A DNA stretch of 64,000 nucleotides from Gluconacetobacter sacchari (lineage in GTDB: Bacteria > Pseudomonadota > Alphaproteobacteria > Acetobacterales > Acetobacteraceae), in the NCBI RefSeq assembly GCF_014174255.1, contig NZ_JABEQJ010000017.1:1-64000 (forward strand), read 5' to 3'. The notes beneath the pieces are model-generated. The model saw only the letters and a program-made list of their open reading frames with translations, had not been told where the DNA came from and searched no databases. Position 1 is the first letter of the stretch, and each line of letters opens with the position of its first letter. Positions 1 through 8,021 of this stretch are shown here, one piece after another. The position numbers were made by a program, and so were the translations under genes.

Positions 1-297
1 TTGCCATTCGCTCTTGCCGCGCCCGGTCTGGAACAGCGTGGCGCGGATCGGCTGCATGAAAACGGGATCGTCCAGGGCGACGGAGATATACTCGCCAGCC
101 CGTTCGCCGATCCGTTTCCAGCCCGCCCCGACCTCCGGTCCGCTGTCGTTGTCCCCGAGATAGATGCGATAATCCGGCGCGTGTTCGGCACCGCTGTTCT
201 CCGCCAGCACGAAGGTCAGTTCCGCGTCGAGGGAGAGCGTGCGCAGCCGGCCGGCAAAGCCCCCGGCAACACGCGTGAAGAAGCCGATCTGGGTCAT
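1..297 (-). CDS. DUF736 family protein (element A), 3' end outside window
   Basis: The minus-strand frame starts at an ATG at 295-297 (MTQIGFFTR...) and runs off the left edge, so the C-terminus is missing. It carries the usual DUF736 features: an MxxIGxF start, a central GPEVGAGWKR block and a DDPVFxxPIRAxLF block. These are near-identical in layout to the copy at 39304-39642. DUF736 proteins are small conserved proteins of alphaproteobacterial conjugative elements with no proven function. The start lies 1 bp after the traF stop, the same spacing as in element B, which marks this as the equivalent operon in a second element. Confidence 0.88.
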   Translation of the reverse strand, partial: MTQIGFFTRVAGGFAGRLRTLSLDAELTFVLAENSGAEHAPDYRIYLGDNDSGPEVGAGWKRIGERAGEYISVALDDPVFMQPIRATLFQTGRGKSEWQ

Positions 298-298
298 C

Positions 299-856
299 TC
301 AACGTCCTTTCGCAGAAGGGGTGAAGGAAGGTTCGGCGGCATATTCCGGCCTGGATGGCAGCCAGAGCGGCGTCGCCCGCCCGATGACGGCCGAGACGGG
401 AAGCAGGCCGAAATACCGCCCGTCGAGGCTGAGCGGCTCGGCCTCGTTCATGACGAAGACCTGACCGGGATCGAGACGCCGGCAGCCCTGCCAGACAGGC
501 AGCGGGCGGCCTCGATGATCGACGGGTTTCGCGTCACCGGCGGGCACGCCGTCGATCGTGACGCGCGGACCGGACCGGCAGACGATCTGCCCCGCAATCG
601 CGGTCACCGGCTTGAGCAACGGAACGCCGAGCGGCAGGTAGCCGCGCCGGGCCAGCAGCATCGCCGTGGCGTCTGGCAGGCGCAGGGCGACGACATCCCC
701 GACCCGCGGTACGGGATCGGGACGCAGCCGATACAGGCCGACCGGAACGCTCGCCGTGGCGTTCCAGACCAGGCGCGGGACGGGGTGGACCGCCAGCGAG
801 GCGCCGACGCCAAGCACGGCGAAATAGGTGGTGAAAAACCAGCCGCGCCGGGTCAT
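299..856 (-). CDS. traF: TraF-type S26 signal peptidase (element A)
   Basis: This 185-residue protein has an N-terminal membrane segment (about residues 7-25) and the S26/TraF signature. Ser36 in TASVPVGLYRL is the likely nucleophile, and Lys82 in PLLKPVTAIAGQ the general base. In RP4-like systems TraF is the periplasm-facing peptidase that matures and cyclises the TrbC pilin. The ATG at 854-856 overlaps the DUF2840 stop by 4 bp (ATGA), which fixes the start and suggests translational coupling. The catalytic residues fall at the same positions in the element B copy. Confidence 0.9.
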   Translation of the reverse strand: MTRRGWFFTTYFAVLGVGASLAVHPVPRLVWNATASVPVGLYRLRPDPVPRVGDVVALRLPDATAMLLARRGYLPLGVPLLKPVTAIAGQIVCRSGPRVTIDGVPAGDAKPVDHRGRPLPVWQGCRRLDPGQVFVMNEAEPLSLDGRYFGLLPVSAVIGRATPLWLPSRPEYAAEPSFTPSAKGR

Positions 857-1341
857 GACGCTTCCCTCCGGCGCAGCCAGGCCGCGTGGCGTTCCGGCGT
901 GTAGGGTCGCGGTTCCTGGCGGGCCGTCAGACGGTGATGGAGATGCCGCCAGTGATCGGGACAAGCGATGGCCGGGTCGATGCCCAGCGCCTCGACGCCG
1001 TCGATGGCCTCCAGCACGCGGCGCACCTTCGGCCAGCCGCTCTGGCGCAGCAGGCTCTCGCCGCCAGGACACACGAAGGGCACGGTCTGGCAGGCTTCCT
1101 GAGCCTCGACCGCGCGCACGATGTCGATGCAGGACACCACGGTCCCGAAATCGTTCGCCGCCCAGCGGATGAAGGCGAACACGCTGCCCGGCGTGAAGCT
1201 CATCAGCCGGCGGCGCCGGTCGAGGATCCGATCCTCGGCTGGATGGCCGAAGCGGATCCAGTGCTCGATGCGTTTCTCGATCCAGGTCAGTTCGACCGTG
1301 GTGAGCGCATAGTCCGTCGGCCGGAAAGAACGGGCGGTCAT
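853..1341 (-). CDS. DUF2840 family protein (element A)
   Basis: This 162-residue protein belongs to DUF2840, a family found next to traF in alphaproteobacterial conjugative elements and without known function. Conserved blocks also seen in the 40183-40647 copy include LTWIEKRIEHWIRFG, FAFIRWAANDFGTVVSC and ESLLRQSGWPKVR. There is no signal peptide or membrane segment. Both ends overlap neighbours by 4 bp (repA stop upstream, traF start downstream), so it is part of a tightly coupled repA-DUF2840-traF-DUF736 operon. Unlike element B, no parA, methyltransferase or RHH gene lies between it and repA. Confidence 0.9.
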   Translation of the reverse strand: MTARSFRPTDYALTTVELTWIEKRIEHWIRFGHPAEDRILDRRRRLMSFTPGSVFAFIRWAANDFGTVVSCIDIVRAVEAQEACQTVPFVCPGGESLLRQSGWPKVRRVLEAIDGVEALGIDPAIACPDHWRHLHHRLTARQEPRPYTPERHAAWLRRREAS

Positions 1342-2411
1342 GGGACACCTGTCCCGCGATCCGCGACCGCTTCCTGAGCCTTTTTTCGCTTACCCCCGCG
1401 ACCGGAAATGCGGTGCGCGAAAAACCGCGATTCCCTACATCTATTAAGACTCTTTAAGTTATGTACTAAGTTTCGACCGTCGGATTCCGTTATGTGACAA
1501 GGCGTTGCATGGGGGTTTTCAGAACGATCAAACGGTATGCCGTCACGTAATCCAACGGTACCATCCACATTTATTGCAACGGGATGTCGCACAGGCTTGT
1601 CCACAGGTCCGGTGGATTGTGCCGTTGCTTCAATCCGCAGATATTCCACGCCGCGAGAAACGAACACCGCGAAACGGTAGCGCGGGAAGGCCGTATTTCC
1701 GGCGATTTTTCTGAGCGCCGACGCGAAATCGCCCCGTTGCATCAGGCTCCCGGATTTTGAATACAGGAACTCCGTCTCGAACAGCCACTGCCCCCTCTGC
1801 CGACCGACATGCTTGCGGGCGATCCGGTACAGCCAGCGTTCGACGCCGCCGCGCAGGCGGAAATAGGCCGGATCGACGGTGAGCACGCGCGTCGGCTCGG
1901 CGATGGTATCGAGAAACCATTCCGGCAGCGTCAGCGCGACGCCATCGTCGCTGGAGACGCGCACGTCGCTGACCCAGGTGAACGGCTTCTCCTGCCAATT
2001 CGGGCCATTGCGGATTGTCGTCGTCACTGTGGTCGCCGCCAGGCGAGCCAGCGCTCCGTGGAAGCGCCGGTACTGGTGCGCGCCATCGGCCCAGCCGAGA
2101 TCGGCGAACAGCCGCCAGGGCGTGAAGCGCACATGGCGCGATACCCAGAGGCCGTGGTTGAGGGCGTCGACGATCTGGCCCGCCAACCAGATCAGCACGT
2201 CGGCGTCCCAGATGGTCGCCATGCCGGTCGCTCCATCCGGGATTACATGCACCTCGGTGTAGCCCGCGCGGTAATGGATGGGCGCGTACCGGGGAATCTT
2301 CCCGAGGGCGAAGAACGGCCGCTCCATGAGGTCGCGCAGATCGCGCGGGCGGGCGGGACCGCTGATCACGAAGCGGCGGTCGGGCTCGCGCCAGCGCTCA
2401 TCGCCGCCCAT
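1338..2411 (-). CDS. repA: Replication initiator protein A, RPA family (element A)
   Basis: About 357 residues, resembling RPA-family plasmid/ICE initiators. It shares with the element B RepA the blocks GMATIWDADVLIWLAGQIVDA, LTVDPAYFRLRGGVERWLYRIARKH and GRQRGQWLFE. The family initiates replication of plasmids or excised ICE circles. An ATG at 2411 (or GTG at 2414) follows a GGGAGAG ribosome site and overlaps the HTH stop. The C-terminal third is less conserved and AT-richer (around 1430-1480, with several TTAAG/AAGTT motifs). A one-mismatch DnaA-box-like TTGTCCACA lies at 1598-1606. Both hint that an origin may lie inside the gene. Confidence 0.87.
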   Translation of the reverse strand: MGGDERWREPDRRFVISGPARPRDLRDLMERPFFALGKIPRYAPIHYRAGYTEVHVIPDGATGMATIWDADVLIWLAGQIVDALNHGLWVSRHVRFTPWRLFADLGWADGAHQYRRFHGALARLAATTVTTTIRNGPNWQEKPFTWVSDVRVSSDDGVALTLPEWFLDTIAEPTRVLTVDPAYFRLRGGVERWLYRIARKHVGRQRGQWLFETEFLYSKSGSLMQRGDFASALRKIAGNTAFPRYRFAVFVSRGVEYLRIEATAQSTGPVDKPVRHPVAINVDGTVGLRDGIPFDRSENPHATPCHITESDGRNLVHNLKSLNRCRESRFFAHRISGRGGKRKKAQEAVADRGTGVP

Positions 2412-2665
2412 CACAGGCTCTCCCGCTCTTCAGGGGTGAGCGGCCGGGCTGGGAAGACCCGGCTGGACGTCTTGTCCGAGGGCGAGCGGCGCGCACCCTC
2501 GGCGGTCCAGGCCATCATGTCCTCGACGGCGTAGAGCACCCGGCCCCCGACCTTCCGGTAGAGCGGGCCAGTGCCGTAGGTGCGATGCTTTTCCAGCGTG
2601 CGGACCGCGATTCCGAGGAACCGGGCGGCCTCGCGGACACGCATCAGACGTGGCGTTTCCGTCAT
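2411..2665 (-). CDS. Small HTH (AlpA/MerR-like) DNA-binding protein upstream of repA (element A)
   Basis: An 84-residue protein with an excisionase/AlpA-type winged HTH: MRVREAARFLGIAVRTLEKHRTYGTGP followed by the wing RKVGGRVLYAVEDMMAW. The ATG at 2663-2665 follows a good GAGGGAGA ribosome site. It immediately precedes repA, as the homologue at 43322-43615 does. Proteins of this type control plasmid/ICE genes or act as recombination directionality factors. Its place at the head of the repA operon suggests operon control, but a role in excision is possible. Confidence 0.8.
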   Translation of the reverse strand: MTETPRLMRVREAARFLGIAVRTLEKHRTYGTGPLYRKVGGRVLYAVEDMMAWTAEGARRSPSDKTSSRVFPARPLTPEERESL

Positions 2666-2748
2666 GACAAAATCTCCCTCTCTTGACGCGCCGGATCGGG
2701 ACATCGGCGCACATGGAGAGAGGCTGCTGGACAATCGGCGGGCCGGGG

Positions 2749-2781
2749 ATGGACGTTTTTGTCGGTGACAAAAACGTCCAT
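2749..2781. repeat. Perfect 15-bp inverted repeat upstream of the HTH-repA operon
   Basis: Arms ATGGACGTTTTTGTC (2749-2763) and its exact complement (2767-2781) are separated by GGT. The hairpin lies 83 nt upstream of the HTH start. There is no T-tract, so an intrinsic terminator is unlikely. Element B has an unrelated but equally perfect hairpin at almost the same distance (43702-43735), so position and structure are kept while sequence is not. Confidence 0.7.
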
Positions 2782-2938
2782 GGAACAAAACGGAAATCCG
2801 TCCGTTTCGCTAGCCGAAGACCGCCGTTTGCCGCATCGGCATGAAAATCCCTTCCGGCAGCGGGGCTTTTCTGCTCCGCTGCCGGAAGGCAATGCGTGGA
2901 GACGCGACGCGATGGCAGGCGATGGGGAAATGCCGTGT

Positions 2939-3716
2939 TCAGACGCGGCGGGACAGCGGATAGCCCATGAGGTCGCGATAGCCACCCGCGATCATGCGGT
3001 TCGCCAGGCTTTCGAGGCGGCGGAACTGAGCCCGTACCGACAGGTCGGGCCAGTCGGCGGACCGGGCAACCGGCTGGCCGAGCAGCAATTCGGCGATGAC
3101 GCGTTCGCCGACGCCGGCTGCGCGGGCGTCGGCCACACGCAGTGCGAGGATATGGCGGTCGAGGGACTGCCGGGACATTCTGTGCCACGGGCCGGGGTCG
3201 GAGAGGCCGGCGAGCACGCGCCAGAAGCGGATGATCTCGTGCGCGCGCAACGGGGTGAAACGGTCATAGGCGTGGTCGAAGGCATAATGACGCTGTCCGG
3301 GCCAGTGCCGTTCCATCCAGAGCTGCCAGGTGATGCCGCCGCAGACGCAGGAGACGTAGATCCCGTCGGGCGTTTCGATAAGACGCACCTCCGACAGGGC
3401 ATGGATGTCCAGGCGGCGCGGCGTCAGGGTCAGACCCGGCGCGAGCGGCCGGATGGTCAGCACCGTCGGCAGGACCAGGCGCGACCACAACGCGGTCAGG
3501 GCGCCGAACGGCTGATCAGGAGCGGCGGCGAAATCGCGGCCCCCAGCGGCGGGCGAATGCCGCCTGCCGTGGGTCGTCGGGCGCCAGTTCGGACCATGCC
3601 CGTTGCTCGTCGCGGTAGCACCGATTGCGCCGCAGATATTCCCAGCCGAGTTCGGCCGGCGTCGCGTCGCGCAAATGCTGGTACTGCGCCTGGACCTGCC
3701 AGTCTGCTCCGGGCAT
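2939..3716 (-). CDS. fseA: FseA-like ICE activator, DUF6499-DUF2285 joined by +1 frameshift (element A)
   Basis: Two overlapping frames make one protein. The first begins at 3716 (MPGADWQ..., after a GGGGAGG ribosome site), encodes a DUF6499 domain (ELGWEYLRRN, FARRWGPRF) and stops at 3516 after 66 residues. The DUF2285 domain (ALWSRLVLPTVL ... SVRAQFRRLESLANRMIAGGYRDLM) is in the +1 frame and ends at 2939. Reading CGA-TTT, skipping C3530 and continuing GCC-GCC gives a 258-residue product. In Mesorhizobium ICEMlSymR7A the same domain pair is fused by +1 programmed frameshifting to make FseA, the activator of excision. The element B copy has the identical shift site, which argues against random decay. 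Confidence 0.8.
3529..3536 (-). promoter_or_regulatory. Candidate +1 programmed frameshift site (CGA-TTT-C)
   Basis: On the minus strand CGATTTCG covers codons Arg61-Phe62 of the DUF6499 frame. tRNA-Phe can re-pair from TTT to the overlapping TTC. The context TGGGGG-NN-GCGATTTCG is the same as at 51219-51226. The zero frame stops five codons later. Confidence 0.7.
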
Positions 3717-3878
3717 GGCGCCCTCCCCCATTTGTATTGGTATGAGAACGGGCGGCACCGCCTGCCCGGACGGTCAGTATCCGGGCTGGACAAATGGAAT
3801 GGGAAGCCCCGTTTTGAAGATCACCCGATCTCCGGGACGGATCGGTCCGCGTCCCGTGTCACACCGGCGGCGCCAAAG

Positions 3879-3901
3879 CCCCTCCCGGTTGCCGGGAGGG
3901 G
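3879..3901 (-). terminator. GC-rich hairpin after the DUF736 fragment
   Basis: Perfect 10-bp stem CCCCTCCCGG / CCGGGAGGGG with a TTG loop, 11 bp past the DUF736 fragment stop. On the minus strand only a short T3 follows, so it is a weak intrinsic terminator at best. A matching hairpin follows the intact DUF736 gene at 52739-52763. Confidence 0.5.
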
Positions 3902-3912
3902 CGTCGGAGTAC

Positions 3913-4099
3913 TCAGTCCCCGTTGCGGCTGCGCGGGCGGCTCCAGACCAGGTTGAAGGCGCCGTTCTCATCCTCGAAGAGGCTGGCGAAGATCGGACCG
4001 GGAAGCATTGGGTCGTCCAGCTTCACGCTGAGATACTCGCGCCGATCCGTGGTGTGCTTGATCCAGGCGGCCCCGGCCTCAAGTTTTCCGATCTGGACC
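3913..4099 (-). pseudogene. DUF736 gene fragment, 5' part removed at the IS5 border
   Basis: The minus strand encodes the last 60 or so residues of a DUF736 protein (EAGAAWIKHTTDRREYLSV, PIFASLFEDENGAFNLVWSRP, ending SRNGD). It resembles the C-terminus of the intact protein at 52777-53103, which ends WSRPNGRRNGD. The frame is cut at 4099/4100 where IS5 begins. It is the last recognisable piece of element A. Confidence 0.85.
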
Positions 4100-5151
4100 G
4101 GCTTTGTTGCGCAAATGCGAGTGCGGGATTCACGGAATGAATCTGGTCTGGTAGCTGCTTGTCATGAGCAAGCCGACGCCCCCGCGCTACCGAACGACGA
4201 ACTGGTCCTCCTATAACGCGTCGCTGAAGAAACGTGGGTCTCTGACGGTTTGGTTTGACCCGTCCATGACCTGGGAGGGTCTTCCGACGGGGCGCCGTGG
4301 GCGTCAGCCGGGTTACAGCGATGCTGCGATCCAGACCTGCCTGACGCTGAAGGTCCTATTCGGCTTTGCCCTGCGACAGACGACGGGTTTTGTGGAAAGT
4401 CTCCTGCGTCTGGCCGGACTATCGTGGTCCGTGCCGGATTTCAGCACGCTGAGCCGTCGGCAGAAATCCCTGACGGTCGATATCCCCTATCGCGGTTCGG
4501 ACGGTCCGCTCCATCTTCTGATCGACAGCACCGGGATCAAGGTCGAGGGAGAAGGCGAATGGCACCGGCGCAAACATGGCGGCTCGAAACGTCGAATCTG
4601 GCGCAAACTCCATATCGCGATCGACGAAGGATCCCTGGAAATCAGGGCCGTTGAAATGACGAAAAACGAGATCGGGGATGCCCCGGTCCTCCCGGTGCTT
4701 CTGGAGCAGATCCCTGAAGACGAGGACATCGCCAGCGTCACGGCTGACGGAGCGTATGATACGAGGCGATCCCATGAAACCATCGCCAACCGTGGCGCAC
4801 AGGCTGTCGTTCCCCCTCGAAAGAACGCAAAGCCATGGCGCCCCACATCGGCAGGAGCCATCGCCCGAAATGAAACTCTGCGGGCTTGCAGGCATCTCGG
4901 ACGTGCCCTCTGGAGACGATGGAGCGGTTATCATCGACGAAGCCGTGTCGAGACAAAGATGCACTGCATCAAGCTCCTGGGGCAGCGTCTGACAGCACGC
5001 GATTTCGACCGCCAGGTGACCGAAGTTCACATCCGGGTCGCTATCCTCAATCGCTTCACAGCGCTCGGAACCCCTCTCACCTGCGCCGTCGCATAACAGA
5101 AAACCATAAAAACGTTCAACACGACAAATCTGTGAATTGTGCAACAGAGCC
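4100..5151 (+). mobile_element. IS5-family insertion sequence (about 1.05 kb)
   Basis: Imperfect terminal inverted repeats GGCTTTGTTGCGCAAAT (left) and GGCTCTGTTGCACAATT (right end, complement) bound one intact transposase. The flanks (ACC to the left, TGT to the right) show no target duplication. The element was therefore involved in a deletion or recombination rather than a simple insertion. Confidence 0.85.
4164..5096 (+). CDS. IS5-family DDE transposase
   Basis: This 310-residue transposase appears full length and intact. It has an N-terminal DUF772-type region (RGRQPGYSDAAIQTCLTLKVLFGFALRQT). The DDE residues lie in HLLIDSTGIKVEGEGEW (first Asp), VTADGAYDTRRS (second Asp) and the C-terminal SRVETKMHCIKLLGQRL (Glu). 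The length and terminal repeats fit the IS5 family, probably an IS903-like group. No frameshift is needed. Confidence 0.9.
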   Translation: MSKPTPPRYRTTNWSSYNASLKKRGSLTVWFDPSMTWEGLPTGRRGRQPGYSDAAIQTCLTLKVLFGFALRQTTGFVESLLRLAGLSWSVPDFSTLSRRQKSLTVDIPYRGSDGPLHLLIDSTGIKVEGEGEWHRRKHGGSKRRIWRKLHIAIDEGSLEIRAVEMTKNEIGDAPVLPVLLEQIPEDEDIASVTADGAYDTRRSHETIANRGAQAVVPPRKNAKPWRPTSAGAIARNETLRACRHLGRALWRRWSGYHRRSRVETKMHCIKLLGQRLTARDFDRQVTEVHIRVAILNRFTALGTPLTCAVA

Positions 5152-5253
5152 TGTTCAAGGTCGTCCAGGCCCTCCGCCACGCCAGACGCCGCAAGCTCGT
5201 GCGGATGGTCGCAAAGCGTAAAGGCATGTGCGTCTGGGCGCCAGGGGACGGCG

Positions 5254-5993
5254 TCACGCTGCGCGTCGTTGCCAATAGCCCTTCCATGCCCGACTGACGG
5301 GCACTGCCAACGCTCTGCCAGTCAATCGATCAGCCAGGCACCCGTTGCTTTCTTTGCGGTGATCCTCGAGCCACGCCGCATGGGTTGCGTAGGCATCAAG
5401 ATATCGTCCATCGACCTTCAGATGCTGGCCGCTGATCATGCGCCTGAGGCGAGAGAAAAAGCTTTCGGCAAAATTGGTATGCACTCCATCCCGACTGTAA
5501 GCTTGGGCGTGGTTGATCCGCCGCATGTCAAAGTCCTGTTCGAGCAGATCCCAGTGTGCTGCCTCGTCGGTCGCGACTATGGAACCGGGAACGATCCGCT
5601 CATGAGCGAAATCAACGCCCTGGGATTCCCGCAGAAACGTCCGTGTGAGCGTTCGGCCGTGTCGTTCGCGCAAGACGACAACCACGCGGCGCTTGTCGCT
5701 GCGATTGTCGAGACGCCGGCGATCGATGCGGTCTTCACGCAGGTTGGCGGGGCGGACATGGCCGCCGAAGAATGCACCGTCGACCTCGACCGTCCCGAAC
5801 AGTCGTGCCTCCCGGGTCTCCGTGGCCATTGCCTCACGTAACTTGTGCATCAGCACGAATGCCGTCTTGTGCTGGATGTCGAGGTCGCGCGAGAGCTGAA
5901 CAGATGACAAACCCTTGGAGGCATTTACGAACAGACAGATCGCCCCAAGCAAGTCTACGAAAGATAATTTCCGGGATGCGAAGATTGTTGACG
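5254..5993 (-). pseudogene. IS1595-family transposase, N-terminus cut off by IS3
   Basis: The frame from about 5993 down to the stop at 5254 reads TIFASRKLSFVDLLGAICLFVN ... VEVDGAFFGGHVRP ... DEAAHWDLL ... VHTNFAESFFSRLRR, the ISXO2-like/IS1595 DDE core with N-box and C-terminus. The N-terminal zinc-ribbon half is missing because IS3 begins at 5994, and the few residues before TSTIF are IS3 sequence. Between the IS5 end (5151) and this stop lie about 100 bp I could not assign. Confidence 0.85.
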
Positions 5994-6068
5994 TGCTCCC
6001 CGAAAACCGAGCCATTCTGAGTTGGAATTTTCCATTTATGATCCCGTACTCGGGATGAGGAGAGTTTC

Positions 6069-6335
6069 ATGAAGGCATCGAAGTTCACCGGGGCGCAGAT
6101 CGCGTTTGTTTTGAAGCAGGCCGAAGGGGGCACACCTGTCGGCGAGGTCTGCCGGAAGGCAGGCATTTCGGATACGACGTTCTACAACTGGCGGAAGAAA
6201 TATGCGGGCCTGATGCCATCCGAAATGAAACGGCTGCGTCAGCTCGAAGACGAGAACGCGAAGCTGAAACGGATCGTGGCGGACCTGTCGCTCGACAAGG
6301 CGATGCTGCAGGACGTGCTGTCAAAAAAGCTCTGA
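6069..6335 (+). CDS. IS3-family OrfA (HTH)
   Basis: An 88-residue HTH_Tnp_1 protein (FTGAQIAFVLKQAEGGTPVGEVCRKAGISDTTFYNWRKKYAG) followed by a leucine-zipper-like region (MKRLRQLEDENAKLKRIVADLSLDKAML). It recognises the IS ends. Its 3' end holds A-AAA-AAG (6323-6329), a standard slippery heptamer just before the stop. This would yield an OrfAB transposase by -1 frameshift. Confidence 0.9.
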   Translation: MKASKFTGAQIAFVLKQAEGGTPVGEVCRKAGISDTTFYNWRKKYAGLMPSEMKRLRQLEDENAKLKRIVADLSLDKAMLQDVLSKKL

Positions 6336-6358
6336 GGCCTGCGCGCAAACGCGAACTC

Positions 6359-7174
6359 GTGGACAGGCTTCAGGGGGAGTGGAAGATCTCGACACGGCGG
6401 GCCTGTGCGGTGCTGCAGATCGATCGTTCCCTCTATGTCTACAAGTCGAAGCGCGGCACGCAGGCCGAACTGACACAGCGGATCCGGGAGATCTGCGCAA
6501 CCCGTGTGCGCTATGGCTATCGCCGCGTTCATATCCTGCTGCAGCGGGATGGCTGGGCGGTGAACCCGAAGCGGATCTATCGTCTTTACAAGGAGTTGGG
6601 CATGCAACTGCGCAACAAGGTGCCCAGGCGGCGGGTCAAGGCGAAAGTGCGCGAGGACCGTCGTCCGGCGACGCACACCAATGATATCTGGGCAATGGAT
6701 TTTGTTCACGACCAGCTTGCGACGGGCCGCAAGATCAGGATCCTGACCGTGATCGACACCTTCTCCCGCTTCTCGCCGGCCACGGATCCCCGGTTCAGTT
6801 ATCGCGGCGAGGATGTCGTCCAGACCCTGGAGCGGATCTGCGGGCAGATGGGTTATCCCAGGAGCATCCGGGTCGACCAGGGCTCGGAGTTTGTCAGCCG
6901 GGATCTGGATCTATGGGCGTATCAGAAGGGTGTCGTGCTCGACTTTTCTCGCCCGGGCAAGCCGACCGACAACAGCTTCATCGAGTCCTTCAACGGCAAA
7001 TTCCGGGCCGAGTGCCTGAACACGCACTGGTTCATGAGCCTTGACGACGCCCGGGCAAAAATGGAGGCTTGGCGTCAGGACTACAACGAGGTCCGCCCAC
7101 ACAGTGCCATCGGCAACAAGCCGCCGATATCGCTGCTGAACGGCTCGCCGGCGGATCTGCCGGTGGGGCCTTGA
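6359..7174 (+). CDS. IS3-family OrfB (rve integrase core)
   Basis: About 271 residues in the -1 frame relative to orfA, with an HTH_21 segment (ATRVRYGYRRVHILLQRDGW) and an rve core. The DDE residues are in DIWAMDFVHDQL, IRVDQGSEFVSRDL and NSFIESFNGKFR. It is intact. The open frame extends upstream to the slippery site, so the natural product is most likely the OrfAB fusion rather than free OrfB. Confidence 0.9.
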   Translation: MDRLQGEWKISTRRACAVLQIDRSLYVYKSKRGTQAELTQRIREICATRVRYGYRRVHILLQRDGWAVNPKRIYRLYKELGMQLRNKVPRRRVKAKVREDRRPATHTNDIWAMDFVHDQLATGRKIRILTVIDTFSRFSPATDPRFSYRGEDVVQTLERICGQMGYPRSIRVDQGSEFVSRDLDLWAYQKGVVLDFSRPGKPTDNSFIESFNGKFRAECLNTHWFMSLDDARAKMEAWRQDYNEVRPHSAIGNKPPISLLNGSPADLPVGP

Positions 7175-7217
7175 ACCCGGAAGTTTCCAGTTCACGCTGG
7201 CCCAAAGTCGGGGAGCA

Positions 7218-7647
7218 CTTCAGCCAGACCCCGCGCGCAAAAAAGATCGCCTGGATCGGAACCTACATCGGCGCGGGTTTCGCCGAAATCATCGGACTCG
7301 GCATCGCCCTAGCGCCCTCACTGTGGGTAGGGCTGTTTACCGAACAAGCGCCGGTCTCGGATTTCGCAACTACCTATCTGATCATTGTCGCGCCAACTTA
7401 TGGCTTTATGGCGACAGGCTTCGTATTCGCCTTTTCTGCTCAAGGAGCTGGCCATGTGGTCTGGCCTTTCCTCGCCTATACAATACGCACACTGATTGCC
7501 GCGGGCGGCGGGATCTTGGCAGTTCAGGCATTTCATGCCGGAATGGCTGGCATTGCCGTAATCGTAGCGGTTTCCTATGTCATCTTTGCTCCGATATGCG
7601 GCATCGCTATGTTGTCGAAGACAGTATGGGAAAAACGTACGCCCTGA
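7218..7647 (+). pseudogene. MATE-family transporter, C-terminal remnant
   Basis: Open frame directly abutting the IS3 end and ending at 7647. It reads RAKKIAWIGTYIGAGFAEIIGLGIALAPSLWVGLF and continues through several hydrophobic segments to GIAMLSKTVWEKRTP, like the last third of a MATE Na+/H+ drug antiporter. It has no start of its own, and the N-terminal two thirds are gone. The start of the original gene is not elsewhere in the window. Confidence 0.75.
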
Positions 7648-8021
7648 ATATCGACGACACCGGCGAACCATAGCATGGTCCTGTAATCCCATGGGGCCAT
7701 ACACATTACGGGATTACCGGTTCGTTCAATACACCGGTCGCCAGTTCTTCTACAGCATGCGACTCACCTTGTTCCGCCCTGTCTGATCGTCACCAGCTTC
7801 TTGGACGCAGGCTTGACGACTCAACAATATTTCCAAGAAAAGAGAACACTTTCTGGCTAACTGCAAAAATCACATACTGACGACCAGAAAGCAGGCGCTC
7901 TTTACCTCAGATCTATAAAAAGCCTTCATGGCGTAAGCCACGAAGGCTATGCACGGGGCGAGCGTCCCATCATTGCTTACGACTGGACGCTTGCAAACCC
8001 CCGCACCTGGATCGGAGCGAG
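7648..8021. other. Intergenic region, no gene seen
   Basis: No coding signal was found on either strand. The stretch is AT-richer than its surroundings and holds only the terminator at 7915-7948. Confidence 0.6.
7915..7948 (-). terminator. Rho-independent terminator of the SDR gene
   Basis: Stem AGCCTTC / GAAGGCT plus inner TGGC / GCCA around a GTAA loop (7921-7948). On the minus strand it is followed by TTTTTATAG, giving a classic terminator about 70 bp past the SDR stop. Confidence 0.8.

Larger units (their letters stand above)
5994..7217 (+). mobile_element. IS3-family insertion sequence (about 1.2 kb)
   Basis: Both ends begin with TGCTCCCCGA (left at 5994, right end complement from 7217), with weaker repeat further in (GAGTTGGAA against GAACTGGAA). 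It contains orfA and orfB in -1 register. The flanks differ (ACG against CTT), and it joins an IS1595 remnant to a MATE remnant. There is no target duplication, implying rearrangement. Confidence 0.85.

Noticed and set aside
5152-5253. Possible coding remnant (LFKVVQALRHARRRKLVRMVAKRKGM) between IS5 and IS1595
   Set aside because: Only about 30 codons and no recognisable family; could equally be the IS1595 end.
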